Part shown: positions 8,889 through 18,031 of the stretch, piece by piece | How the letters are laid out: the number at the start of each line of letters is the position of its first letter | How positions within the stretch are numbered: position 1 is the first letter of the stretch | Assembly: GCA_016713735.1 (NCBI GenBank) | Contig: JADJOP010000015.1 | Coordinates: 62,001 to 126,000 of the forward strand | From: Bryobacterales bacterium | GTDB lineage: Bacteria > Acidobacteriota > Terriglobia > Bryobacterales > Bryobacteraceae | DNA length: 64,000 bases | Direction of reading: 5' to 3' | Position numbers and translations under genes: made by a program | Notes under the pieces: generated by a model | Databases searched by the model: none | The model's input: only the letters and a program-made list of their open reading frames with translations | What the model was told of the DNA's origin: nothing

Positions 8889-10483
8889 GCCGCTTTGAAC
8901 TGCTTCTCCGCGCCATACAACGTGAGCAGCGGATGGCGCACCACGGCGCGGTACTCGTACGTGTGGCCCGCCTCAAGCGGCGGCGTCTCCACGCTGTACG
9001 AGCCAATGCCCGCGCGTTTCACAAACTCCATCGCCTTCCACGGACCCATGCGCTCGGTGAGGTCCATGCCCGTCGTGTCGCGATACTCAAAGCTCGCAAA
9101 CACCGAGCCGCCATCGCCCAGTGACGCCACGTTGCCCGTGAGCGTCGCCTTCTTCTCCAGCTCGTTCCACTCCGCCGAGGAGGTCTCCACCACCGGCGGC
9201 GTCATGGCCGGCGTGACACCGGTCAGCTTGATCACCACCGGATTCGGCCACTTGCGGTCGTTATAAATCCTCTGCGCGCGCATCGCCCGGATGTGCAGCC
9301 CGCGCTGGTCCTGCCGCCACGTCGTCTTCGGCGTCACGCCCGGCTGATACTCCAACACCTCGTCGTTCTGCCCCAACACCGTCGCCCGCGTCTTCGATGT
9401 CGCCTTCACCGAACGCAGCGTGATCTCCTTCCACTCGCCGTATTTCCAGCGCTCCTTCTCCTTCACGATTACGTAGAGCGTGTCCTCGCCCTTCTTCTTC
9501 GTGAACCAGTAGTCGCCCTCGTTGGTGATCGGCCACGGCCGCACGCCGTAGATCGACTCGCCGTTGAGGAACATCCACAGCGCCACCTCGCGCAGCCGCT
9601 CTTCCTGCTCAATGGGCAGCTCGCCGTCGGGCTTCGGGCCCACGTTCAGCAGCAGGTTGCCGCCCTTGGCCCGCGTCTCAATGAGCAGCGAAATCAGCTC
9701 GCCGCCGCTTTTGTAGACATCGTTGGTGGGCTTGTACTGCCACTGCGTGCCCATCGTGATGCAGGCTTCCCACGGCTTGTCGAGCGGCACGCCGGGAATG
9801 TACTGCTCCGGCGTTTCGATGGCCCCGCGGGTCACCACCGTGTTCGGCTGCAACTGCCAGGCCAACTCCTTCAACCCTTCCGGCGGGCCATCAAAAAACA
9901 CCACGTCCACGGGGCCGTAGTTGGTCATCAGCTCGCGCACCTGCGCCAGGTCGTGCTGCATCAGTCCAGGGTTGTTGGCCGGAAACACGCCCGGCACGTT
10001 GCGGTTGAGCTGCTTATTGTTCTTGTAGAGCCACCAGAAATCGTCGGGCGAAAAATACATCCCCGCGGCGATGCCCTGGGCGCGGAAGGCCTCCATCACC
10101 TCTTTCGTGATGTCGCGCGCGAACGGCGTCTTCATGATGCTGAAGTCGGTCGTCTTGGAATCGAACATGGTGAACCCGGCATGGTGCTTGGTGGTGAACA
10201 CCACATACTTGATGCCGGCCAGTTTCGCCAGCGACGCCCAGTCGGCCGGATGGAACTTGCGCGGGTTGAAGGTGCGCGGCAGGTCGTCCACGAAGCGCTT
10301 CAAGTAGTCGGGCGAGGCCGCCACCATGGAATGGCTGATCACCGAGCCAAGCTGCGAATCGAGGCTCCAGTGAATGAACAACCCGAAGCCCTGGTCGCGG
10401 AACCACTCCAGCCGCTCGGGCTTGTTTCCAGGCGTTTGGGCGAAGAGCGAGCAGGCAAGAAGAAAAGGAAGGAGGCGTCTCAT
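8879..10483 (-). CDS. Alpha-L-fucosidase (GH29), secreted
   Basis: 534 residues. The start at ATG 10481-10483 opens a signal peptide (MRRLLPFLLACSLFA, then QTPG). Family GH29 features are visible in order: WFRDQGFGLFIHWSLDS near residue 25, YVVFTTKHHAGFTMFDSKTT with the conserved KHHxG segment, MYFSPDDFWW, the nucleophile-bearing VDVVFFDGPPEG, and NLLLNVGPKPDG. The C-terminal 130 residues look like an Ig or lectin-type accessory domain. It should release alpha-linked L-fucose from glycans in the periplasm or outside the cell. Only 24 bp separate it from the divergent MFS transporter, which suggests a shared control region and a glycan-sugar uptake function. It converges on and overlaps the DUF1624-like gene. 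Confidence 0.92.
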   Translation of the reverse strand: MRRLLPFLLACSLFAQTPGNKPERLEWFRDQGFGLFIHWSLDSQLGSVISHSMVAASPDYLKRFVDDLPRTFNPRKFHPADWASLAKLAGIKYVVFTTKHHAGFTMFDSKTTDFSIMKTPFARDITKEVMEAFRAQGIAAGMYFSPDDFWWLYKNNKQLNRNVPGVFPANNPGLMQHDLAQVRELMTNYGPVDVVFFDGPPEGLKELAWQLQPNTVVTRGAIETPEQYIPGVPLDKPWEACITMGTQWQYKPTNDVYKSGGELISLLIETRAKGGNLLLNVGPKPDGELPIEQEERLREVALWMFLNGESIYGVRPWPITNEGDYWFTKKKGEDTLYVIVKEKERWKYGEWKEITLRSVKATSKTRATVLGQNDEVLEYQPGVTPKTTWRQDQRGLHIRAMRAQRIYNDRKWPNPVVIKLTGVTPAMTPPVVETSSAEWNELEKKATLTGNVASLGDGGSVFASFEYRDTTGMDLTERMGPWKAMEFVKRAGIGSYSVETPPLEAGHTYEYRAVVRHPLLTLYGAEKQFKAAQK

Positions 10484-10507
10484 ACGACATGTGTATGATA
10501 CCCCTTC

Positions 10508-11785
10508 ATGCGCGAAACCAGCTTCGGCCGCATCCCGCACTTCCGCTATGTCGTGGCCGCCCTGCTGTTGCTCGCCACCATGATCAACTACGCCGACCGC
10601 CTCATGCTGAGCGTGGTGAGCGTCAACGTGCGCGCCGAATTCGGCATGTCCGAGCAGGACTACGGCCACGTGATCAGCCTTTTCATGCTCGCCTACGCCA
10701 TCATGTACGCCGGCTCGGGGCCCATCTGCGACCGCCTCGGCACGCGCAAAGGCTTCGCCGTCTTCATCGCGCTGTGGTCACTGGCCGCCGTCGGCCACGC
10801 CACCGCGTTCGGCAAATGGTCGCTCGCCGGATGGCGCTTCCTGCTCGGCCTCGGCGAACCCGGCAACTGGCCCGCCGCCGCCAAGGCCGTCGCCGAATGG
10901 TTCCCCGTCGAACAGCGCGCTTTGGGCATCGGCCTCTTCAACGCCGGCTCTTCGCTCGGCTCGGCGCTGGCCCCGCCCGTGGTGGCCTTTCTCACCATTC
11001 ACTACGGCTGGCGCAGCGCCTTTGTCGCCGTTGGCGCGCTGGGCTTCCTGTGGCTCGTGGCCTGGCTCTGGCTCTACCAACCGCCGCACCTCAGCCGCTT
11101 CATCACCGAGCGCGAGTGGAACTTTCTCAAGGGCAAGGTGCGCCCGCCGGAAGAGGCCGCGCCAGTCAACATGCCCGCCGGCGAATGGCTGCGCGTGTTG
11201 CGTATGAAGGAGTGCTACGCCCTCATCGCCGCGCGCTTTTTCACCGACCCCGTGATGTACTTCACCATCTTCTGGCTGCCCGAATACCTGCGCAAAGAGC
11301 GCGGCTTCGATCTCGCCATGGTCGGCAAGTACGCCTGGGTGCCGTTCATCTTCGGCGACATCGGCTACATCTTCGGCGGCTGGGTGTCGGGCTACCTCAT
11401 CCGCCGCGGCGTGCCCTGGATCAAGGCCCGCACCACGGTCCTCATCCTCGGCGCGTCGATGATGCCCGTGGCCATCCTCGCCCCGCGTGTGCCCGAAGCC
11501 TGGATGGCCATCGCCGCCACCTGCGTCGCCATGCTCGGCCACGCCCTGTGGATCTCCAACCTCCTCACGCTGCCCACCGACATGTTCCCGGCCACGCGCG
11601 TCGGCACGGCCAGCGGACTCTCCGGCATGGGCGGCGCGCTCGGCGGCATGCTCGCCAACATGGGCACCGGCTACGTCGTCGCCTCCTACGGCTACACGCC
11701 CATCTTCCTCGTCGCCGGGCTCATGCACCCGCTCGCCCTCGGCATCGTCGGCGCGCTCCTGCTGCGCCACTGGTGGCGGCGATAG
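10508..11785 (+). CDS. MFS transporter, ACS (hexuronate/anion:cation symporter)-like family
   Basis: 425 residues with about 12 hydrophobic segments. The MFS signature after TM2 is GPICDRLGTRKGF, and the N-terminal NYADRLMLSVVSVNV with LLGLGEPGNWPAAAKAVAEW in TM4-5 is characteristic of ExuT/GudP/DgoT-type ACS transporters. Substrates in that family are sugar acids and related organic anions. The neighbouring fucosidase makes fucose or a derivative a possible substrate, but the sequence alone does not decide this. A TATGAT -10-like box at 10493-10498 lies only about 10 nt before the ATG, so the leader is very short. Confidence 0.88.
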   Translation: MRETSFGRIPHFRYVVAALLLLATMINYADRLMLSVVSVNVRAEFGMSEQDYGHVISLFMLAYAIMYAGSGPICDRLGTRKGFAVFIALWSLAAVGHATAFGKWSLAGWRFLLGLGEPGNWPAAAKAVAEWFPVEQRALGIGLFNAGSSLGSALAPPVVAFLTIHYGWRSAFVAVGALGFLWLVAWLWLYQPPHLSRFITEREWNFLKGKVRPPEEAAPVNMPAGEWLRVLRMKECYALIAARFFTDPVMYFTIFWLPEYLRKERGFDLAMVGKYAWVPFIFGDIGYIFGGWVSGYLIRRGVPWIKARTTVLILGASMMPVAILAPRVPEAWMAIAATCVAMLGHALWISNLLTLPTDMFPATRVGTASGLSGMGGALGGMLANMGTGYVVASYGYTPIFLVAGLMHPLALGIVGALLLRHWWRR

Positions 11786-11847
11786 TCCACAACACCCCCT
11801 TCCCTTTTCCGCCACAACGCGCACAATAGGAAGCGGAGGGTTCTGCC

Positions 11848-13116
11848 ATGTCCCGGTTCCTCCTGCTGTTCACCCTGTTCGTCCCCCTGGCCTTCCCCGC
11901 CACGGTCGTCCGTGTCGATCTCGATTGCGTCGTCCACCCCGTCTCCGTCTCCATCCTCGGCCACGCCCTCGACCTCGCCACCGAACGCAACGCCAGCCTC
12001 GTCATCCTTCGACTCGACACCCCCGGCGGCCTGATGGAGGCCAGCCGCGAAATGGTGGAGCGCATGATGGCCTCGCCCATCCCGGTGGTCACCTACGTCG
12101 CTCCCGGCGGAGCCCGCGCCGCCTCGGCCGGCTTCTTCCTGCTGCTGGCCAGCGACGTCGCCGCCATGGCCCCGGCCACACGCACCGGAGCGGCCTCGCC
12201 CGTTCTTCTCGGCCAGGAGATCGACCCCGTCATGCGCCGCAAGATTGAAAGCGACGCCGGGGCCTGGCTGCGCACGCTCGCCGAACAGCGCGGCCGCAAT
12301 GCCCAGCTTGCCGAAAAGGCCGTGAGCGAGGCCAAATCGTTCACGGAGAAGGAGGCCCTCGACGCCGGGCTCATCGATCTGATCGCCTCCGACGAAGCCG
12401 ACCTCCTGCGCCAGCTCGAAGGCCGCACCATCCGCCGCCCGCAGCGCGAGCCCATCACGCTCACCCTCGGCCAGCCCACCGTCGTCACCTATGAGCCCAC
12501 GCTGCGCGAGTCGGTGATGAAATCGATCAGCGATCCCAACATCGCCCTGCTGCTGCTCATGGCCGGCGCGATGGGGCTCTACATCGAAGCCTCCATGCCC
12601 GGCCTGATCGCCCCCGGCGTGCTGGGCGGCATCCTGCTCTTGCTCGGCCTGGCCGCGCTCTCGGTGCTCCCCATCAACTGGCTCGGCGCCGCGCTCATCC
12701 TGCTCGCCATCGTGCTGTTCGTGCTCGAAGCCAAGATCGCCTCGCACGGCATCCTCGGCACGGGCGGCGCCGTCTCGCTCGTTCTCGGCGCGATGATGCT
12801 CGTCGAAGGCCCGCCGGAGTTCCGCGTCAGCCCGGCCACGGCGCTCGTCCTGGGACTCCCCTTCGCCGCCATCAGCATCTTCCTCGCCACGCTCGTCTTC
12901 CGCACCCATCAGCACAAGGTGGAAACCGGCAACGCCGGCATGGTCGGCGAACTCGGCCGCGCCCTCACCCCGCTTTCCCCCAACGGCACCGTCTTCGTCC
13001 ACGGCGAATACTGGAACGCCACCTCGACCGCGCCAGTCGCCGAAGGCGCCCCCATCCGCGTCCGCGCTATCCAAGGGCTTCTCGTGGAAGTGGAGCCCGT
13101 CGAACCAACCCGATAA
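11848..13116 (+). CDS. NfeD-family membrane serine protease (ClpP-class)
   Basis: 422 residues. A signal peptide (MSRFLLLFTLFVPLAFPA) is followed by a ClpP/crotonase-fold protease domain at about 20-200, with LRLDTPGGLMEASREMVERM and YVAPGGARAASAGFFLLLAS; the Ser in AASAG is the likely nucleophile of the Ser-Lys dyad. Residues about 235-345 form four or five membrane segments, and the last 70 residues form the soluble NfeD OB-fold (AGMVGELGRALTPLSPNGTV). This is the long NfeD1b type. The next gene encodes a slipin 9 bp downstream, the standard NfeD partner. Together they probably act in membrane-domain organisation or membrane-protein proteolysis. Confidence 0.92.
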   Translation: MSRFLLLFTLFVPLAFPATVVRVDLDCVVHPVSVSILGHALDLATERNASLVILRLDTPGGLMEASREMVERMMASPIPVVTYVAPGGARAASAGFFLLLASDVAAMAPATRTGAASPVLLGQEIDPVMRRKIESDAGAWLRTLAEQRGRNAQLAEKAVSEAKSFTEKEALDAGLIDLIASDEADLLRQLEGRTIRRPQREPITLTLGQPTVVTYEPTLRESVMKSISDPNIALLLLMAGAMGLYIEASMPGLIAPGVLGGILLLLGLAALSVLPINWLGAALILLAIVLFVLEAKIASHGILGTGGAVSLVLGAMMLVEGPPEFRVSPATALVLGLPFAAISIFLATLVFRTHQHKVETGNAGMVGELGRALTPLSPNGTVFVHGEYWNATSTAPVAEGAPIRVRAIQGLLVEVEPVEPTR

Positions 13117-13125
13117 GGAGGCCTC

Positions 13126-13878
13126 ATGTACACTCTCCCGTTGGCCGCGCTCATCGTCGCCCTCTACCTGCTGGCAAGCATCAAGATCCTCCGCGAATAC
13201 GAGCGAGCCGTCATCTTCCGACTCGGCCGCGTCCTGCCCAGCACCAAAGGCCCCGGCCTCATCTTCGTCTTCGCGCCCATTGACCGCATGGTCCGCATGT
13301 CGCTGCGCATCGAAACCGTCGACATCCCCCCTCAGGATGTCGTCACGCGCGACAACGTCACCGTCAAGGTGAACGCCGTCCTCTTCTTCCGCGTGATGGA
13401 CCCCCGCCGCGCCGTCCTCGAAGTGAACAACTACCTCTACGCCACCTCGCAGCTTTCGCAAACCACGCTGCGCAGCATCCTCGGCGAAGTGGAGCTCGAC
13501 GACCTCCTCAGCCAGCGCGAGAAGATCAACCTGCGCCTGCAAACCGTCATCGACCAGGAGACCGACCCCTGGGGCATCAAAGTCACCAAGGTGGAAGTGA
13601 AAACCGTCGACATCCCGGACCAGATGATCCGCGCCATCTCCCGCCAGGCCGAGGCCGAACGCGAACGCCGCGCCAAGGTCATCCACGCCGAAGGCGAATT
13701 CATGGCCGCCGAGAAGCTCGCCATGGCCGCCGAGGTGATCCAGAAACAGCCCGCGGCCCTGCAGTTGCGCTACCTGCAAACGCTCGTCGAAATCGGCACC
13801 GAACGCAACACCACCGTTGTCTTCCCGCTGCCCATCGACCTCATCTCAGCGCTCACCAACGCGCTCAGCCGCAAGTAG
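13126..13878 (+). CDS. Slipin (SPFH/stomatin-like protein)
   Basis: 250 residues. One N-terminal membrane segment (LAALIVALYLLASI) is followed by the SPFH domain: ILREYERAVIFRLGRVLPST, the GPGLIFVFAPIDRMVRMSLR strand, and VDIPPQDVVTRDNVTVKVNA. A helical stretch (SRQAEAERERRAKVIHAEGE) and a C-terminal oligomerisation region complete it. Length and order match bacterial slipins. The start has a good AAGGAGG site. It forms a two-gene operon with the NfeD protease, whose C-terminal domain is expected to bind slipin. The 3' end overlaps the convergent oxidoreductase gene by 14 bp. Confidence 0.93.
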   Translation: MYTLPLAALIVALYLLASIKILREYERAVIFRLGRVLPSTKGPGLIFVFAPIDRMVRMSLRIETVDIPPQDVVTRDNVTVKVNAVLFFRVMDPRRAVLEVNNYLYATSQLSQTTLRSILGEVELDDLLSQREKINLRLQTVIDQETDPWGIKVTKVEVKTVDIPDQMIRAISRQAEAERERRAKVIHAEGEFMAAEKLAMAAEVIQKQPAALQLRYLQTLVEIGTERNTTVVFPLPIDLISALTNALSRK

Positions 13879-14869
13879 CGGCTTCCGCCAGGCTTCGCGC
13901 CGCTTCGGCCGCCAGCGCGAACGACCGCAGCCGCGCCGCGTGGTCGAACACATCCGACGTCAAGATCACCTCGTCCACGCGCGCCGCCTCCGCGAAGTCC
14001 GCCAGCTTGCGCCGCACCGTCTCCGGACCGCCCACAATGGCCACGCGCATCTTGGACTCCACCACCCGCCGCTCCTCCTCGCTCCACAACCCGTCCATCG
14101 ACTCCACCGGCGGCGGAATGAACACGCCCCGCCCGCGCAGCAAACTCAGGAACCGCAGCTTGGGCGACGTCGCCAACCGCTCGGCCTCGGCATCGCTTTC
14201 CGCCGCCACCACCGGCACGCCCGCCGCCGCGTAGGGCGCATCCAAATACCGCGACGGCCGGAACCCCTCGCGGTACACCCGCAGCGCGTCATGCAGCATC
14301 GCCGGCGCGAAGTGGCTCGCAAACCCGAACGGCAGCCCCATCTCCGCCGCCAGTTGCGCGCTGAACAGGCTTGAGCCCAGCAGCCACACCGGCACCTCCG
14401 ACCCCTCGCCCGGAATCGCCCGCAGCCGCTGGCCCTCGCCCGCCGGAGCCAGAAACGCCAGCAGCTCCGCCACCTGCCGCGGAAACTCGTCTTCGCTTTC
14501 CATGCCCCGCCGCAACGCCCGCGCCGTGAGCATGTCCGTCCCCGGCGCGCGCCCCACGCCCAAATCGATTCGCCCCGGATAGAGCGTCTCGAGCGTGCCG
14601 AACTGCTCGGCAATCACCAGCGCCGCATGATTGGGCAGCATGATCCCGCCCGACCCCACGCGAATCGTCCGCGTCGCCCCGGCCACATGCCCGATCAACA
14701 CCGCCGTCGCCGCGCTGGCAATCCCCGGCATGTTGTGATGCTCGGCCAGCCAGTAGCGCGTGTAGCCCCACTCCTCGGCATGCCGCGCCACATCCACCGC
14801 CTGCCGGAATGCCTCGGCCACCGTGCCGCCCGTCTTCACCGGAGCCAGATCGAGAATGGAATACCGCAC
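13865..14869 (-). CDS. LLM-class flavin-dependent oxidoreductase
   Basis: 334 residues, GTG start at 14867-14869 with a GGGAG element just upstream. The sequence follows the MsnO8-type luciferase-like family: RYSILDLAPV at the N-terminus, WGYTRYWLAEHHNMPGIASA near residue 40, VGSGGIMLPNHAALVIAEQF, then YPGRIDLGVGRAPGTD. The (beta/alpha)8 fold binds FMN and uses reduced flavin to monooxygenate or reduce an organic substrate that cannot be deduced here. The gene stands alone between the slipin and arginase genes. Its stop overlaps the 3' end of the slipin gene by 14 bp. Confidence 0.9.
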   Translation of the reverse strand: MRYSILDLAPVKTGGTVAEAFRQAVDVARHAEEWGYTRYWLAEHHNMPGIASAATAVLIGHVAGATRTIRVGSGGIMLPNHAALVIAEQFGTLETLYPGRIDLGVGRAPGTDMLTARALRRGMESEDEFPRQVAELLAFLAPAGEGQRLRAIPGEGSEVPVWLLGSSLFSAQLAAEMGLPFGFASHFAPAMLHDALRVYREGFRPSRYLDAPYAAAGVPVVAAESDAEAERLATSPKLRFLSLLRGRGVFIPPPVESMDGLWSEEERRVVESKMRVAIVGGPETVRRKLADFAEAARVDEVILTSDVFDHAARLRSFALAAEAARSLAEAATCG

Positions 14870-14937
14870 GCCCCCATTCTCCCATCCGGACCCGGGGCCT
14901 CCGCGGAACGACCCGCGTTTCCAGCTAACCTGAAACT

Positions 14938-15852
14938 ATGCGCCACTCCCAGATCGCCGTCATCGGCGCGCCGCTCGACCTGGGCGCCGGACGCCGCGGT
15001 GTCGACATGGGGCCCTCGGCCATCCGCGTCGCTCATCTCGACGACCGCCTTGCCGCGCTCGGCTATGAGGTCCACGATCTCGGCAACGTCGAAGTGGACC
15101 AGGCCGAAAGCCGCCCCATCGGCCGCGAGAACGCGCGCTACCTGCATGAGATCACGGCCACCTGCCGCCGCCTCGCCAAATCGGTCGAAACCGCGCTCGC
15201 CAAAGGCCAGTTCCCGCTCGTCCTCGGCGGCGATCACTCCGTCGCCGCGGGCACCGTCGCCGGCGTGGCCAAGCATTTTCGCCGCTCCAAGGAGCGCATC
15301 GGCCTCATCTGGATCGACGCCCACGCCGACATGAACACGCCCGACACCAGCCCCTCGGGCAACGTCCACGGCATGCCGCTCGCCAGTTGCATCGGCACGG
15401 GCCCTGATGAACTGGTGAAACTCTCCGGCTTTTCGCCGAAGGTCCGCCCGGAAAACGTCGCCCTCGTCGGCATCCGCGATGTCGATCAGCTCGAAAAGCC
15501 CCACATCAAGGCCTCCGGCGTGCGCGCGTTCACCATGCGAGAAATCGATGAGCGCGGCTTGCTGCACGTGATGAACGAGGCCATCCGCATCGCCTCCGAC
15601 GGTACGGCCGGCTTCCACCTCAGCTTCGACATGGATGGCGTCGACCCCGATGAAGCCCCCGGCGTCGGCACACCCGTCCGCGGCGGCATCACCTATCGCG
15701 AAGCCCACCTCGCGCTCGAACTGGTGTGCGACAGCCGCCGCATGTTGAGCCTGGAAGTGGTGGAAGTGAACCCCGTCCTCGATGTCGCCAACCGGACCGC
15801 CGAGCTGGCCGTCGAACTGATGTTGTCCGCCATGGGGAAACGAATTCTGTGA
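14938..15852 (+). CDS. rocF: Arginase
   Basis: 304 residues, the usual arginase length. The binuclear manganese motifs are all present: VLGGDHSVAAGT, IDAHADMNTP (DAHAD) and SFDMDGVDPDEAPGVGTPVR. The substrate-binding SGNVHGMPLA loop is typical of true arginases rather than agmatinases. The enzyme hydrolyses L-arginine to ornithine and urea in the cytoplasm. The last four bases (GTGA) overlap the start of the S41 protease gene, implying co-translation, although no functional link between the two is obvious. No urease genes are visible in the window. Confidence 0.93.
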   Translation: MRHSQIAVIGAPLDLGAGRRGVDMGPSAIRVAHLDDRLAALGYEVHDLGNVEVDQAESRPIGRENARYLHEITATCRRLAKSVETALAKGQFPLVLGGDHSVAAGTVAGVAKHFRRSKERIGLIWIDAHADMNTPDTSPSGNVHGMPLASCIGTGPDELVKLSGFSPKVRPENVALVGIRDVDQLEKPHIKASGVRAFTMREIDERGLLHVMNEAIRIASDGTAGFHLSFDMDGVDPDEAPGVGTPVRGGITYREAHLALELVCDSRRMLSLEVVEVNPVLDVANRTAELAVELMLSAMGKRIL

Positions 15853-17268
15853 CGCGCGCCCTCGCCGCCGCGCTTCTTCTCGCTGCGCTCTCGCCCGCCC
15901 GCGCCCAGGACGAGCCCAACCCGCTTGAGCAGTCCCTCAAGCGCATGGCCAACGTCTACTCGCTGCTCGAAGCCAACGCCGCCGACCCCGTCGAGCCCAA
16001 CCACACCTTCTACGACGGCGCCCTGCCCGCCATGCTGCGCAAGCTCGACCCGCACTCGGTCTTCTTCACGCCGGGCCAGTTTGAGCAGTTGCGCGAAATG
16101 CAGCGCTCGGAAACCAAGGGCTTCGGCACCGTCGTCAGCATCCTCCCCGGCCGCGTCATCGTCCTCCAAACCATGGAAGGCACCCCCTCGGCCCGCGCCG
16201 GACTCCAACCGGGCGATGAGATCGTCGCCGTCAACAACATCCGCCTCGACCTGCTCACCTCCGAGCAACTGATCGGCCTGCTCACCGAATCGCGCCGCGC
16301 CGAAGCGCTGCTCTACGTGCGCCGTCTCACCAGCCCGCGCCTGCTCGAATTCCGCATGAGGCCCGAGGCCATGGAATCGCCCTCGGTCGATCGCGCCTTC
16401 CTCCTCCAACCCGGCATCGGCTACGTCCGCATCACCAGCTTCGAAGGCGAAACCGGCAAGCAGCTCAAAGCGGCCATCGAGAAGCTCGGCGGCCATGCGC
16501 TGAAAGCCCTTGTGCTCGATCTGCGCGGCAACCCCGGCGGCATCCTCACCTCGGCCGTCGAATCCGCCTCGCTCTTCCTGCCGCCCGGCCAGGTGGTGAT
16601 GAGCACGCGCGGCCGCGCCAAGCCCAACGAGGAGTTCAAGACCTCCTCAACCGAGCCGCACTACGCCTTCCCGCTCGCAATCCTCGTCGACGACAAATCG
16701 GCCAGCGCGTCAGAGATCCTCGCCGGCGCCATGCAGGATCATGGCCGCGCCAAGGTCGCCGGCACGCGCACCTTCGGCAAGGGCCTCGTGCAAAGCATCT
16801 TCCCGCTCTCGCAAGGCACGGGCATCGCCCTCACCACGGCCTTTTATTTCACCCCCAAGGGCCGGCTCATCCAGCGCGTCCTCAGCGAAGGCCAAATCGC
16901 CACCGCCGGCGAAGGCGGCCTGCGGCCCGATGTGGAGGTGGAGCGCGAGTCCGTGACGCGCCTCCGCGCCTTCCTCGACGTGAGCGGGCTATTCACCACC
17001 TTCGCCACGCAGTACGTGCAAGCGCACAACGAACATCACGGCCGGGTTCACCGTCACCAACCAACTGCTCGACGAATTCCAGGGCTTCCTCTCCAAACGA
17101 CAGGTGATGCCCGGAGTCGCCGAATGGTCGCGCGATCGCGAGTGGATCCGCAGCCGCCTGCAACAGGACATTCTCAATCAAGCCGTCGGCGTCGAAAAAG
17201 GAGACGAAGTGGAAATCCAACGTGACCAGCAGGTGAAACGCGCGCTGCTCGAACTGGGGGTGCTCTAA
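15849..17268 (+). CDS. S41-family C-terminal processing protease (frameshifted near the 3' end)
   Basis: The GTG start (15849) overlaps the arginase stop as GTGA and opens a signal peptide ending ARA before QDEPN. Domains in order are a short helical N-terminus, a PDZ domain at about 95-165 (TMEGTPSARAGLQPGDEIVA) and an S41 tail-protease core: IGYVRITSFEG, LVLDLRGNPGGIL, and DDKSASASEILAGAMQDHGR with the nucleophile Ser. The frame breaks near 17030. Shifting by one base gives a sensible ITAGFTVTNQLLDEFQ through KRALLELGVL to the TAA at 17266-17268, about 472 residues in all. It probably degrades or trims periplasmic proteins. The terminal TAA overlaps the next ATG. Confidence 0.87.
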
Positions 17269-18023
17269 TGCGCCTGTTGCTTCCGCTGCTGCTCGCCGCC
17301 GCACTCCACGCCCAGGACCCCAAGCAATACGACGCCCGCCACAGCGCCCAGCCCCTCACCATCGACGGCAAACTTGATGAGCCCGCCTGGCGCGCCGCGC
17401 AGTGGACCGACTACTTCATTGACATCGAAGGCGACGCCAAACCCAAGCCCCGCTTTAAGACCCGCGCCAAGATGACCTGGGACGGCCAGTTCTTCTACAT
17501 CGCCGCCGAAATGGAAGAGCCCCACCTCTGGGCCCTCTACCGCGACCACGACTCGGTCATCTTCCACCAGCACGACTTCGAGGCCTTCTTCGATCCCGAC
17601 GGCGACACGCTTCACTACTTCGAGTTCGAGATGAACGTCCTCAACACCACCTGGGACCTCTATCTGCCCAAGCCCTACCGCTTCGGCGGCAAAGCCGACA
17701 ACGGCTGGGAGATGCCCGGCATGAAGACCGCCGTCCACGCCCGCGGCGCCATCAACGACCCGCGCGACCGCGACCAGGGCTGGACCGTCGAGATGGCCTT
17801 CCCCTGGTCAGCCTTCAACCGCGGACCCCGCCCCGCCGTGCCGCCCAAGCCCGGAGAGTCGTGGCGCGTCAACTTCTCGCGCGTGGAATGGCAGCTCAAC
17901 GTCAAGGACGGCAAATACGAGAAGGTCCCCGGCACGAAGGAGGACAACTGGGTCTGGTCGCCGCAAGGCGTCATCAACATGCACGTCCCGGAGAAGTGGG
18001 GCGTGGTGCGCTTCACGCGGTAA
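17268..18023 (+). CDS. Secreted carbohydrate-binding family 9-like protein
   Basis: 251 residues. A signal peptide (MRLLLPLLLAAALHA) precedes QDPK. The rest matches a CBM9-like beta-sandwich as found in Acidobacteriota and Bacteroidota: LTIDGKLDEPAWRAAQWTDY near residue 30, DGQFFYIAAEMEEPHLWA, HDFEAFFDPDGDTLHYFEFE, and GWTVEMAFPWSAF, with a C-terminal WRVNFSRVEW strand. It may bind sugars or other ligands at the cell surface; no catalytic domain is attached. The start overlaps the protease stop as TAATG. It converges on the stomatin-like gene with only 8 bp between them. Confidence 0.85.
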   Translation: MRLLLPLLLAAALHAQDPKQYDARHSAQPLTIDGKLDEPAWRAAQWTDYFIDIEGDAKPKPRFKTRAKMTWDGQFFYIAAEMEEPHLWALYRDHDSVIFHQHDFEAFFDPDGDTLHYFEFEMNVLNTTWDLYLPKPYRFGGKADNGWEMPGMKTAVHARGAINDPRDRDQGWTVEMAFPWSAFNRGPRPAVPPKPGESWRVNFSRVEWQLNVKDGKYEKVPGTKEDNWVWSPQGVINMHVPEKWGVVRFTR

Positions 18024-18031
18024 CGTCGCCC

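Noticed and set aside
11692..13779. Open reading frame of 695 residues antisense to the NfeD-slipin operon
   Set aside because: Complement of well-supported genes, with His/Asp/Gly-rich filler sequence.
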